In this document: one piece after another, positions 1 to 9,570 of the stretch
How the letters are laid out: every line of letters starts with the position of its first letter
Numbering within the stretch: the stretch's first letter is position 1
Assembly (NCBI RefSeq): GCF_000330505.1
Contig: NW_004440199.1
Coordinates: 8,195-43,774 of the forward strand
Direction: 5' to 3'
Length of the DNA: 35,580 nucleotides
DNA from: Entamoeba invadens IP1
Taxonomy: Eukaryota; Evosea; Mastigamoebida; Endamoebidae
The notes under the pieces: generated by a model
Databases searched by the model: none
What the model saw: only the letters and a program-made list of their open reading frames with translations
What the model was told of the DNA's origin: nothing
Made by a program: the position numbers and the translations under genes

Positions 1-2261
1 ATTTCTTCTTTTTCCTTCTCGTTGATTTGCGGCACAGTTTCTTCGATATTTTCTTCTTCATCAAACTCAACAGGTATTTTTAAATCCCTCAAACTCACTT
101 TTTTCGTCATTTCCTTTTTCTCTTCTAAAACCCTCTTCTTTGCAATCTCCTTCTTCTCAACCATTTCCTGCAGTCGCTCTTCATAACTTTTCTCAAAACT
201 TTTCTCATCACTTTTTTCAAAGACTTTTTCATTTTTTTTTTCTGAAACTTTTTCTAAAACTTTTTCAGTCTTTTGTGAAGACTTTGTGTTCGAAGTCTTC
301 TGTTCCTTCAAAGACACACGACTACTCTTATTTGTGTTTTTGGTGGGTCGTTGAAAGTCGTTGCCACCACTCACAACCTTTTTATGAACTGAAGCCGAAA
401 TAGAATCCGTTTGAGGCTTCGATGTGACAGAAGTCTTGTTCTGTTCTATTGGTTTCTTCACGTCGATAATTTCGATTGTTGGTTTAACAATACCACTGTT
501 CGACTTTTCTGTGTGTTTTGGTTGTTTTGATGGGACTTCGAACGCAATGTCATCACTTTCAGAATCGCTCTCTGAATCACTTTCTTTCGTCTTCTCAATT
601 TTCTCTTTTTTCTTTTGGAATTGATGTGATGGATTTTTTTCGTCTTTTTTGTGTTGCTTTAAACCTGTTTTTTCCTGAGTTTTATCGACTTGAATTTCCT
701 TTTGATTTTTTTCGTCTTTCTTCTTTTCTTGTGTGAATTTTGGTGGTGGTGTTTCCTCTTCCATTTTTTGAGGTTTTGTCGTCTTCTTTGGACGTTCGTG
801 CACTTCTTGTGAATTTAGTTTTTTTTGATTGTGTTTTTCCGTTTCTTTAAGTGGTTTTGTTATTTTTTTTGTTTTGCTTTCACTTTTGGATGAAGCAGCC
901 TGAGCACTTCCTTTTTCTTTTTTCATTGCAATTGGTTTCTCCTTTTTCATTTCTTTTTCTTTTTGAATGGGTTTTTGGTCTTCTTCGTCTTCTGAAAGTT
1001 CGTCGCTTTCTTCAAATTTAGTTTTTCGTTTGTTAGATTTTGCGAAGGGGTTTTCTTCTTCCATTTTCTGTGTATCTTTTTTACTACTAATTTCAAGTGG
1101 TGCATCATCGCTTTCTTCATCTTTTAAATCGCTTTTTTTATTGAGTTTAGTGTGTTTTGATACTTTTTGTTTCACATGTTTTAATGTGTCGACTTTGTGT
1201 GGAGTGTCATGATGGACGGGATCTTTTAGTTTGAAAGAAACCACTTCGATCTCAGAACTACTTGATTCGTCACTTTCAATTTTCTTTTTAGAAGAGATCT
1301 CAAGTGGACTTTCGTCGCTTTCTTCGTATTTAGTTTTTCGTTTGTTAGATTTTGCGAAGAAGTTTTCTTCTTCCATTTTCTGAGCATCTTTTTTACTACT
1401 AACTTCAAGTGGTGCATCATCGCTTTCTTCTTCTATTTTTTCTTGAACAAGTTTACTCTTTTTATTGTGTTTTGTGTCGTCCTTTTCTTCTTCTTTTGTC
1501 GTCTTCTTCTTTTTCTTTTTCTTTTCAACTTGTTGTTTAGAGACCTTTTGATGTTCTTTTTCTTCCTCGGATCTTTTCTTTATTTCTTTCTGTTTGGAGG
1601 GCGACGTTTTTAAAACTTTTTCATCGTCTTCACTTGTGTTTTTTTGTTCTTTTTCTACTTTCTTGTCTTGTTTATAAGTACCTTTCTTCTCAAGACAGTC
1701 TTGTGATTTGTGCCCGTACATCCCACATATAAAACACTTTCTGAGTGTCGTCCCACAATCGTCGATACACACAAGTTTGATCTTCGTTGTTCTAAACACT
1801 TTCCCATCCAAATCCTTTGACATTTCGTTCAGCGTTTTGAAGTCTTTGACTACTACAGTGATATAGTCGCCTTTTAACTCACCTTCTGTCCTTACTATTT
1901 GTGTTATTTTTTTGATCTTAAAATCACTCAAAAATTCTTTCACGTCATCTTCATTTTTCTCAAGAGGACGATATTCAAAAATTAGGGTTTTGTCAGATTC
2001 GTCAGTTTTGTCAAGTTGCATTTTCACGTTGACGTCTTCCCACAACACGTTGTTTATTGCTTCTATCATTTGCTCTGAATCACTCGAAGAATTGGTTTTG
2101 ATAATACATGAACTAATTGGAGTGTCTTTTTTGTATCGAGGAATGTCATACGAAAGAGGGTTGTATTTCGAACACAATGTTTGAATCCTGGCAATTGTTG
2201 TTGTGCTTTCCAAGTTATAAATTCGCACCGTGAGACCGTTGTTATTGTCACTGGAACTCAT
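1..2261 (-). CDS. RNA-binding protein: two RRM-like units, CCHC zinc knuckle, Lys/Glu-rich tail (C-terminus outside window)
   Basis: One uninterrupted frame runs from the ATG at 2259-2261 to the left edge, at least 753 codons, with no stop in the window. Residues about 10-83 and 91-166 each read like a divergent RRM fold: a strand such as TVRIYNLES or KTLIFEYRPL, a helix, and a closing hydrophobic strand. Residues 176-189 are a canonical CCHC knuckle, CFICGMYGHKSQDC. From about residue 195 onward the protein is almost entirely Lys, Glu, Ser and Asp, with a duplicated block (bases 1005-1124 and 1317-1436) that encodes an acidic ESDDAPLE motif beside a basic FAKSNKRKTK motif. RRM plus zinc knuckle implies single-stranded RNA binding; the charged tail suggests a nuclear or nucleolar scaffold, which is inference. 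The ATG is the first in frame and sits after an AT-rich leader. The true C-terminus is unknown. Confidence 0.8.
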   Translation of the reverse strand, partial: MSSSDNNNGLTVRIYNLESTTTIARIQTLCSKYNPLSYDIPRYKKDTPISSCIIKTNSSSDSEQMIEAINNVLWEDVNVKMQLDKTDESDKTLIFEYRPLEKNEDDVKEFLSDFKIKKITQIVRTEGELKGDYITVVVKDFKTLNEMSKDLDGKVFRTTKIKLVCIDDCGTTLRKCFICGMYGHKSQDCLEKKGTYKQDKKVEKEQKNTSEDDEKVLKTSPSKQKEIKKRSEEEKEHQKVSKQQVEKKKKKKKTTKEEEKDDTKHNKKSKLVQEKIEEESDDAPLEVSSKKDAQKMEEENFFAKSNKRKTKYEESDESPLEISSKKKIESDESSSSEIEVVSFKLKDPVHHDTPHKVDTLKHVKQKVSKHTKLNKKSDLKDEESDDAPLEISSKKDTQKMEEENPFAKSNKRKTKFEESDELSEDEEDQKPIQKEKEMKKEKPIAMKKEKGSAQAASSKSESKTKKITKPLKETEKHNQKKLNSQEVHERPKKTTKPQKMEEETPPPKFTQEKKKDEKNQKEIQVDKTQEKTGLKQHKKDEKNPSHQFQKKKEKIEKTKESDSESDSESDDIAFEVPSKQPKHTEKSNSGIVKPTIEIIDVKKPIEQNKTSVTSKPQTDSISASVHKKVVSGGNDFQRPTKNTNKSSRVSLKEQKTSNTKSSQKTEKVLEKVSEKKNEKVFEKSDEKSFEKSYEERLQEMVEKKEIAKKRVLEEKKEMTKKVSLRDLKIPVEFDEEENIEETVPQINEKEKEE
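1005..1124 (-). repeat. Direct repeat, copy B, inside the charged tail
   Basis: About 120 bases nearly identical to 1317-1436, 312 bases away and in the same frame. It encodes the module ESDDAPLEISSKK...FAKSNKRKTK. The in-frame, lightly diverged copies point to expansion by internal duplication. Confidence 0.8.
1317..1436 (-). repeat. Direct repeat, copy A, inside the charged tail
   Basis: Partner of 1005-1124. A shorter third echo of the motif (ESDESPLEISSKK) lies between the two copies, around 1285-1325. Confidence 0.8.
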
Positions 2262-2886
2262 TTGTTTTATTAAATTAGATATATTTCCGTTGTTTATTTA
2301 ATTTTGAGGGTTTTGTCTGTATCATATCAATTTATAAATAAATAATTTTTAATTTATTAAAAATGGTTTTCGAAAGTTGACCAAAAAATACAAAAAAAAC
2401 ATTTTTTGTTTTTTAATATAGATGTTCCAAATATATTATTCAATATAATAGAAGTTGTTAAATCCATAAGATATCGAATGGAATTAATTGCATTAAATAA
2501 GAAAATTGGATTAACACCATAATTTAAAACAATTCTTTTTGAACAATAAAACTAGTTCATCGAGTGTAATTTTAGTATAGTTTAGTAATAGTTTTGAATT
2601 TATAATTAATAAATAATTTAACTAAAAAAATAAAATATTCAATTTTTATTCAAAACCCATTAATGAACTATACCCATATTTGCACATTTTCGAACTAACT
2701 TGCACACCTTTGTAAGTCGCTTCATATCATAATTCATTAAATTATTTTATCTTCTATTTTTATAGAAGTAAAAATAGATTGTTTATGTCTATATTGATAA
2801 TGAAACTATTTATGTAATTAAAATATATTCATTTAAATATTTATTGAAAACAATTCTATAAATGAAAATATCAAATAAAAATTGTT
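2262..2886. other. AT-rich intergenic DNA
   Basis: No open frame, hairpin or repeat that I can support. It should hold the promoter of the leftward RNA-binding gene and the 3' end of the leftward surface-protein gene. Confidence 0.6.
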
Positions 2887-3591
2887 TTAAAATATCAAAG
2901 ATAATGTAAGTAATCCAAGTAAAACAACGACAAAATGAGATCCATTTTCTTCATTTTGTTCGCCATTGTTTTGATTCGAATTATCTTGATTTGGTTTGTT
3001 ATCGATATCCAGTGTATTTTCAGGTCCTCTCATTGTGAAGTCTGTATATTCTTTAACACCACCGATACCATAACACTTCGTGAGTCTGCCTTCTTCATCA
3101 CATTTGTTGCATTCATAATTGTATTTGTATACAGTGGTTGAAGTTGGATCACAATTATAAACATTGTGGCTTTTCCTCAAAAAATATCTACCGTTTTCTT
3201 CATAAATTTTCCATTGTACCCAATTAATATCAGAAGCGCATTCATCAGTAAAAAATTCACCATCAATTGTGTCGTCCAATCTACACTGAGTTCCACTGTC
3301 TCCTCTGAAAGCTATAAAATGCTCTGGTTGTGGATCGACTTTTGCTGCAGTATTTATCCAATCAAACACAGAACGAGGTGTTCCAGTGCAATCTTTAGAA
3401 TTGTACTGATACTCAGTACGGACATTACTAATGTATGAATGAGGTTGCATTACAATCGATCCTTCTCCATTTTCTTTGCAAACTCCAGTTTTGTACAATT
3501 TGAAGACATAATATCGCGGACAGTGATTGCCCCATCCAATAGCATAATTAACTTGAGCACATGTAAAATATATAAGCAATAAAAATAACAT
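2887..3591 (-). CDS. Cysteine-rich secreted protein, probably GPI-anchored at the surface
   Basis: 234 residues. Residues 1-13 (MLFLLLIYFTCAQ) form a short signal peptide with likely cleavage before or after Gln13. The mature part has nine cysteines, including an ECNKC pair and a later KC, so disulfides are likely. Residues about 200-216 are an Asn/Gln/Glu-rich spacer, followed by a small-residue stretch (NGS) and a hydrophobic end, HFVVVLLGLLTLSLIF, with nothing after it. That order (signal, ectodomain, polar linker, hydrophobic end without a cytoplasmic tail) is the usual layout of a GPI-anchored protein. I recognise no named domain. It could instead be a type I membrane protein with almost no tail. 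The ATG at 3589-3591 is the first in frame and starts directly with the signal sequence. Confidence 0.75.
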   Translation of the reverse strand: MLFLLLIYFTCAQVNYAIGWGNHCPRYYVFKLYKTGVCKENGEGSIVMQPHSYISNVRTEYQYNSKDCTGTPRSVFDWINTAAKVDPQPEHFIAFRGDSGTQCRLDDTIDGEFFTDECASDINWVQWKIYEENGRYFLRKSHNVYNCDPTSTTVYKYNYECNKCDEEGRLTKCYGIGGVKEYTDFTMRGPENTLDIDNKPNQDNSNQNNGEQNEENGSHFVVVLLGLLTLSLIF

Positions 3592-4094
3592 TGTTATGAA
3601 TAAAATAACAAAATTAGTGTTTATATATATATAATTATTCTAAATATAAATTTCAAAACACAAAGAAGTAAAAATATGTGTGGAGAATTGTTTATTCTGT
3701 TTTAAATAAATTATTTGTTGTTGTAACAAGTTACAAAAATTTTTAAAACCCCCCATTTATTTAAAAATAATTAAATACTTTAACAATATGAACCTTTTAC
3801 AGAATTCCAGAAAACTAAGTGCATTTCTGAGTAATATAATTAGTTCGGCACTTACTTTTATTTAAATTATTTTAAATAAATTTAAATTTTTATTATTATT
3901 TTTGATTTATTATAATAAGAACAAACATGCTTCGTTATTTTTAATTAAACAGTTTATATACAGTTGAATAAATTATTTTTTTACAATTGATAAACTTCAG
4001 TTCATTTATTTTTATTTTTACTGGGAAGTATATGTCATTTTCTTGAAAGTCATGGATTTTTAATTAAAAAACAAAAAACAAGTATTTTTTATTA
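3592..4094. other. AT-rich intergenic DNA
   Basis: No gene seen. It contains the upstream region of the leftward surface-protein gene and ends at the first MITE-like element. Confidence 0.6.
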
Positions 4095-4340
4095 CAGGGG
4101 GGCTAAAAAACCGTTTCAGTCTTTTTAACCGCTTCCAATTGATTATAATAATAATCAAATAATATTAATATAATAAAATGTATAGTACTGTTTACCATGA
4201 AGGCTGAATATGCCTCGTGGAGACTTTTTCTGTCCGAGGTGGTAATTTGTATCATACTTTTTATTATAACGTTATTAGTTATAACTATTATATCGATAGG
4301 AAGCGGTTAAAAAGACGGAAGCGGTTTTTTATCCTCCCTG
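4095..4340. mobile_element. MITE-like element, 246 bp, 42-bp TIRs, TA target site
   Basis: The left end 4095-4136 (starting CAGGGGGGCTAAAAAACC) is the inverted match of 4299-4340 (ending CCTCCCTG) with about five mismatches in 42. TA lies on both sides (4093-4094 and 4341-4342), as for Tc1/mariner-type insertion. There is no coding capacity, so it depends on a transposase elsewhere. The CAGGGG start also resembles hAT ends, but no 8-bp target duplication is visible and TA is the simpler reading. Confidence 0.8.
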
Positions 4341-4731
4341 TAAAGACTTTTATAAATGTATAGTTTATAAATTTAATACACCAATAGTAAAATAATAATA
4401 TTATTTAGGCAATAATTTTTTATGCTGGGCGATAATTTGTTTGTCCAACTATAGGTGCTAAATTATTTTTATTTATTATATTAAAGAAAAACCAACATGA
4501 TTAGTTAAACGCTAATTAAGTTAATATAACCAAGTATTTATTATATATTTTATATACTCAATTTTTATAAATACGATCATTGCTATGTATAATTATGTAT
4601 TTTAAATATTAAAGTAAACTAAACTGATATATTATTTGACAACAATTTGCAAACTGTAACAATTCATGTTTTTTAAATAACCATATACTCAAAATAATTA
4701 TTGTATTATCAAAATTAATATTAAATTATTA
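4341..4731. other. AT-rich spacer between two MITE-like elements
   Basis: No gene or repeat that I can support. Confidence 0.6.
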
Positions 4732-5112
4732 CAGGTCGGTACGAAACCCCTATAGTTTTCTAAAACCCCTCAAGTCGTCAGTTGATTGGTCGAAACCAGA
4801 AAAAAATATTTTATATTTAGAAACGACATTTTCGGATAACGATTGTAAGCCAAATCCACAAACGCGTTGTTGAAACTTGTTCTTATATGTCACTTCTTGT
4901 GGTTTTACATGAGACGCGACTCGTTATGATCATGTATTGAACAGTTATAAACAAATGTAATTTTTTATGGTTTTTATTTTTATATTTTGTTTTTGTTATA
5001 TTACACTTCTTATCGTCCAATTTTTTATCGTACTTCTTCGAGATGACGTCGTAATTAATTTCTTTGAAGATTGAGGGGTTTAAGACAAATTGATGGGTTT
5101 TTACCATATCTG
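4732..5112. mobile_element. MITE-like element, 381 bp, diverged 42-bp TIRs, TA target site
   Basis: 4732-4773 and 5071-5112 are inverted copies matching at about 29 of 42 positions. The best-kept part is the inner block TAAACCCCTCAA or its equivalent; both ends start with CAG. TA flanks both ends (4730-4731 and 5113-5114). The leftward 82-codon frame inside lacks protein-like composition and is not called. The greater TIR divergence suggests an older insertion than the one at 4095-4340. Confidence 0.7.
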
Positions 5113-5201
5113 TAAAACCTTTTAAAACCAAAATAAAATATTTAGAATATTTGATTGTTTTTAGTAATTTTTTTGTAAAAATATGATAATTTTAATCGTA
5201 G

Positions 5202-5497
5202 TAGTATATAAATTATGTGGATTTAGGTGGGGACCTCATTTTATCTATATTTTAATTAAATCGCGAGGGGACGTGAATCTGAATTTTGATACCTACGGTC
5301 TCATGCGTTTACTCACAAAATATTGACATCTTTGATGTCTCTAGAATCTCGCATTCGTTTCCATTCTTCGAAGATGTAGTCTTCTTTATGAGAAACTCAT
5401 GCCGAAGGCTGAGGAACCTTTGGTCTGTTCGGTGTAAATTTATATAGAGCAAATTTATATTAATGTAATTTTATATTTTCTTTAAAATGACAGAACA
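5202..5497 (+). repeat. Left TIR of outer element
   Basis: Near-perfect inverted partner of 10148-10443. It holds three small hairpins: GACATC-TTT-GATGTC (5325-5339), GAAGA-TGTAG-TCTTC (5370-5384) and CTCATGCCGAAGGCTGAG (5396-5413). It ends just inside a coding start: the ATG at 5487 and the next codons encode MTEQ. Confidence 0.95.
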
Positions 5498-6092
5498 GTA
5501 TATGAATGAAACGTTTAGAAAATAAATCGAGCTTTGTCATGTAAAATTGTTATTTAATTTAAATACAGATAAAGATGTTGATGAATTCATAAATGATTCT
5601 GAAAATTATAGTGAAAAAGAAAGTGAACATATAAGTGAATCTAGTGAAAAGAAACTCACGCAGAAGGCTGATGAAGATATTATAGAAAATCATGATTATT
5701 CTAATGAATCAAGTGAGCAAAGCATCAACACATCCAAAGGATGTAAATTCCGCTTCTGCGATGTATTCTTGCCGAAGGCTGAAGACGCAAATGATTATGT
5801 TTATTATAATGAAGAAGATAGTAAAGTTGTAGCCAACATAGATTGTGATTCTTCCAAATTTAAAACAAGAATTAATAAAATTAAAGAATACTTTAATCAG
5901 TTTATTAGAAATAATAATATAAAAGATATAATTGTAAAATATTATGTTCGTCCTAATGTTATTCAAAAAGGTTATGAAATATTAATGTGTTTAAATAATA
6001 AAGATAATTATCAAAAATTTCAAAGTTTCATTGATCGTGGTTATTGTAAAGGAAAAGATGAAAAATATTTTAGGTTAATGAAATTACATTGA
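5487..6092 (+). pseudogene. Outer-element gene A: acidic protein of unknown function, one in-frame TAA
   Basis: The frame starts at the ATG in the TIR (MTEQYMNETFRK), meets TAA at 5523-5525, then stays open in the same frame for about 188 codons to TGA at 6090-6092. After the stop, residues are Glu/Ser/Asp-rich for about 100 codons, then a compact Lys/Ile/Asn-rich part follows (KIKEYFNQFIRNNNIKDIIV). The later part resembles the other TIR-initiated gene (10158, leftward): both have DKDVD near the start and a V-x-x-DI-x-C-like strand followed by a basic helix. Two variants of the 18-base hairpin motif fall inside the frame and are translated as LTQKADED and LPKAEDAN. If the stop is real, translation could only start downstream without an obvious ATG. 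I do not recognise the family. Confidence 0.55.
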
Positions 6093-6305
6093 TGATAAAT
6101 TAATAGATATTTATGGTCCGTAAGAACTGTAGTTCTGAGGTTTTCATAAACTGTAAAAACAAAGTAATATATTTTACATATTATCTGAAGACATATATTG
6201 AGTATGTTATTTTTATAGTTATTATAATAATACTGTTATATTACTTTATTAATAATATATTTAGTCATGTATAAATAATATATTTTTATTTTTATCTTAA
6301 TATAA

Positions 6306-6791
6306 ATGAGTACAGATAATACTTCTCAATCAAAATCAAATTCATTAAAAACATTTTTCAAAAATTTGTTTTTTTCTAACAAATACAATTTAAAAGAAAT
6401 AGACATGTCAAAATAATGTAACAAGGAAATCAATAGATATATTAATAATAATCTAGAAGTTAACTAAAACAATACAAAAGATTTAAATGCTACTATTTAT
6501 ATAAATGGATGTGTATTTTGTAAAATAAAAGGTAAACAAACATTAATTAAGAAACAAGTTAGAATTACTAAAAATGATCTTGACAATAAAGTTTAAAAAA
6601 ATGAAAGCGTAAAGCAAGTACAATTAGTATTATTACTTAATAAAATAGAAGAATTAGAAAACAATCTAAATAATATGAGAGATGGAATTATTAATAAGAT
6701 GCTTCCGATATTAGAACATTATATTACTGTTAATAATTTAGATGTCAGTAAATTATTTGACGAGAAACTCACGCCATAGGCTGAGAATTAA
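6306..6791 (+). pseudogene. Outer-element gene B: unknown protein frame with four in-frame TAA/TAG
   Basis: From the ATG at 6306 (MSTDNTSQSKSNSLKTFF) one frame of about 161 codons reads as plausible protein to TAA at 6789-6791, but it carries three in-frame TAA and one TAG (6777-6779), with no frameshift or TGA. Protein-like parts include INGCVFCKIKGKQTLIKKQV and a coiled-coil-like NKIEELENNLNNMRDGIINK. The last codons coincide with a hairpin-motif copy (6768-6785) in which the usual AAG is TAG. Its stop overlaps the stop of the leftward gene C (6788-6790). Either a decaying gene or, less likely, one relying on readthrough. Family unknown. Confidence 0.5.
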
Positions 6792-6963
6792 TATTTATAA
6801 ATGGATACTTTTATTTTTATAACAATTATAGGTTCTGGTATATCGATATCATAATCTGAGCAAATCATCATGCCGAAAACTGAGTTTACAGCTTTAATTA
6901 TTTCATCATGATTTAATATTCTTGTTTCTAGAACGTTAATCAATTTGTTCAAAGCATATTTAT
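6788..6963 (-). pseudogene. Outer-element gene C, 3' part, cut off by the Mutator-like insertion
   Basis: Read leftward from the left target copy, the frame encodes YALNKLINVLETRILNHDEI and ends ...KVSIYKY at TAA (6788-6790). When the inner element and one CATATTTAT copy are ignored, this frame is in register with the frame that begins at 10158. It overlaps the end of gene B tail to tail. A hairpin-motif copy (6867-6884) lies inside it. Function unknown. Confidence 0.55.
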
Positions 6964-6964
6964 C

Positions 6965-7305
6965 GGTGAATAAGATTTAAACCCAAACCCAACACGTATA
7001 CAATTTATTGAGATAGATTTTTTCTAATTTGTTTACTATTAAAAAGGAAATATATAAAATACTATATGTAATGGTTATATTAACTATAATATATACTCAT
7101 TAAAAAGAGAAAAACGTTTTGGTTTCATTCGCAAAGAAAAGATTAACATTTTGAATAATGTAAAATATAAGTTAAATATAATTTTATTTCGAATTAACTT
7201 TGAATAATTTATTGTTTAATATTCTATAAAACGTGTTTATAAGCAATGTTTATTTATTAAATTAAAATAAGATAAAACCATTAAAATTAGTTGTTGTATA
7301 CTTAT
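6965..7305 (+). repeat. Left TIR of the MULE
   Basis: Inverted partner of 9571-9911; starts GGTGAATAAGATTTAAACCC. The paired positions keep one register throughout, so there are no net indels. Confidence 0.95.
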
Positions 7306-7309
7306 AAAA

Positions 7310-9547
7310 CTATAATTCTTTTAGTTTTTTCGGTTTACTTTCATTTTCTAATTTGTTTTTTACACATTTTTTGTATTTTTTGCGTCTATTTGACAACGAG
7401 TCATCGACGTTTTTTGATGTTTTAATTCTTTTTTTACCAGGACACATGATTATCATTGGATCTTTAATATCGTCTTCGATATAACCGGTTTTATCTTCTT
7501 TTAATTTATCAATTTCTTCAACTAGTCCAACAACTTTTTAAATATTGTTTTTCTTCTCAAACTGTGGGTTAAATCAAACAATTTTTTCTTTACATCTTCT
7601 TCACTGAGTAAACCATTTTCTGTTACAATTTTAATTTCATGAACACTTTTTATTTTATGGACAATAAAATTTGTCTCAGAAAAATCACACTCAGAAAACA
7701 GTGGTGAACGACACGGGCCTTTTACTATCAATCTTGTATTACCTCTGATATCTTTAAAATATCCTGGTGGACACTTTGAATCAGTAAATGCATCTCCACC
7801 TTGTTTTCGAAAATAAATCATATGACTACAAGGAACTCCAGTTTCTTGATACACAATACACATACAATTACTTCCTTTGCCGGCTGGACATTTACTCATG
7901 CAAATAAAAGTATCAAAGTTATCTAAAAGTATATCAACTGTGTTCGAAGTCATATTTTTTAACGTATCCTTTGAGACAAGTAATTTGAGTGCGTTTAGCT
8001 GTTCTTCTGAAAAAGTTGTTGCCTTTAATTGTAGTTGTCGGGTATATAAAACAAAAGCCTTAACAGCTTCCATTAAAGTGGGTGTTTTACATCTGATCGG
8101 TCCTTTGGCATGAGAAAACAATCCCTCTGCAAGATTTGAACTGGAATATAGTTGTTGGCACACTTGAGAAGGTAAAAACGTGTCTTTAATATCAAATAGC
8201 GTTTTAAGTGCTTTATATTTATTGGAGCGATTTTTGATGTTTTCCGAAGGAAAATGTCTGATGATAACGCAAGAGTAAGGAAGTCTAAGTATTCTTCGTT
8301 ATCATTTGGAGACATTTGATCTTTAATTTTAAAAGAATGGACATTTTCATTTGAGATTAATAAAGTAAGTTTTGCGAGGAAGAGTGCTTCGGCTTTTACA
8401 ATGTTCGTGTTTTCCCGGAACATTGCGTCAAACAACTGAATGATTTCATCATCACAAGAAAAACGTTTTTTAAATTTCTATGAATGTGCAACCAACAATG
8501 TCTGATTTTTACATGTTTTCCAAATACTGTATAGAGAGCCGAAGATTGTGCTTCAGAGCGATCACATGAAAACCCGATCGGTGAAAACCCTCTTTCGTCA
8601 AAATGACGTTTAAGTTCGTTCAGATTTTCCTCAAAAGCTTGTTTTGATGAATCTCTTAAAAACCCAAACGATAGCAATCTACTTGTGTTATTCTTTTTAT
8701 AAATGACAGCAAAAAGTGGTTTGGAAAACTTATTTGTACAATGTGTATCATCGATAACCAGACAAGAATTATCATATTCACATAACGATAACGTGTTAAT
8801 ACAGAAACATCCAACAAAACGCCTCTGTGAGTCTGTAAACAACACAGTTGAAAAGTCTGTAAGTGAGTCTAAGTAAACTTTAAGTTGATTGGCTTGTTTG
8901 ATTGTTTGGTTTTTGTAAGTTTTTTTCTTATGTCATAGATTGTTTGTGGAAGATACGTCAAATCATGATTCAATCTTGATATTTGAGTACTCACATTATT
9001 TTCTGCGTCTTTAAGATTTGCAAGCTTTTTATCATGGGTATTTAAGTCGTGGAGACCCTTTGTTAATGATGTCTCATCGTGGTTAGTGTGCCATGGGTTA
9101 AAATATATAAAAAGACATTTCTTTTCAAACAAAAAAAAATAACGACAGAAGAACAACAACTGAATGACTTGCATCCATAAATTTGTTTGGGGGAATCGGA
9201 ACGAGTATGTCTTGCTGCGTATATCTGAAATGAAAACATTTCAGTGGAAATATAACAAAATTGTTTAATGATTTCAGTACATGAACATGTCAGTGTTGTT
9301 CCCAACATGTTGTATAAACCAGTGATTATCGTGTTGTGAACCGAATTAAGTCTATGAGTTGGACTTGGTTTTTGTTTTAACACACATAAAATTGGAATAT
9401 TTGTTGAATTATAGATTTCCAAAATTATTTTAGCCTTTAGATTATCCTTTGTAAATGATGATAATGTATTCCAAAGTGAAATTGGAGGCATATTTTTTGT
9501 TGTTCTAACCCTTTGAAATAGACATCATTAAGTTGGTTGGAATTCAT
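7310..9547 (-). pseudogene. MULE transposase, broken by several frameshifts
   Basis: Read leftward from a possible ATG at 9547 to TAG at 7310-7312, protein-like segments sit in changing frames: about 9491-9100, 9174-8890, 8900-8396, 8435-8230, 8225-7540 and 7535-7310. Family marks are clear: CLVIDDTHCTN holds the first catalytic Asp, GFSCDRSEAQSSAL the second, followed by the CWLHIHRNL motif; SNLAEGLFSHAKGPIR carries the catalytic Glu; and a SWIM zinc finger follows (CMC...GVPCSH, near 7815-7870). The last segment is highly basic (CPGKKRIKTSKN), as MULE C-termini often are. Intact length would be about 745 residues, normal for the family. At least five one-base shifts, several near A or T runs, make it a pseudogene unless they are sequencing errors. 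Confidence 0.88.
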
Positions 9548-9570
9548 TGAATAATTAGGTTTCAAAATTA

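Noticed and set aside
140..1420. Several short frames on the plus strand and in other minus frames across 140-1420
   Set aside because: They are shadows of the Lys/Glu-rich reading frame that runs through 1-2261 on the minus strand; their Phe/Leu/Ser-rich content is what antisense of Lys/Glu codons gives.
4190..4235. CCATGAAGGCTGAA inside the first MITE, resembling the GCCGAAGGCTGAG hairpin motif
   Set aside because: It lacks the GCC/GGC and CTC/GAG stem pairs in the right places; probably chance.
4883..5131. 82-codon leftward frame overlapping the second MITE
   Set aside because: It crosses the element boundary, is low-complexity Lys/Asn/Ile, and overlaps the TIR; not a gene.
8869..9491. 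Two overlapping leftward frames that could be separate small proteins
   Set aside because: They are consecutive pieces of the same MULE transposase read in different frames after shifts.
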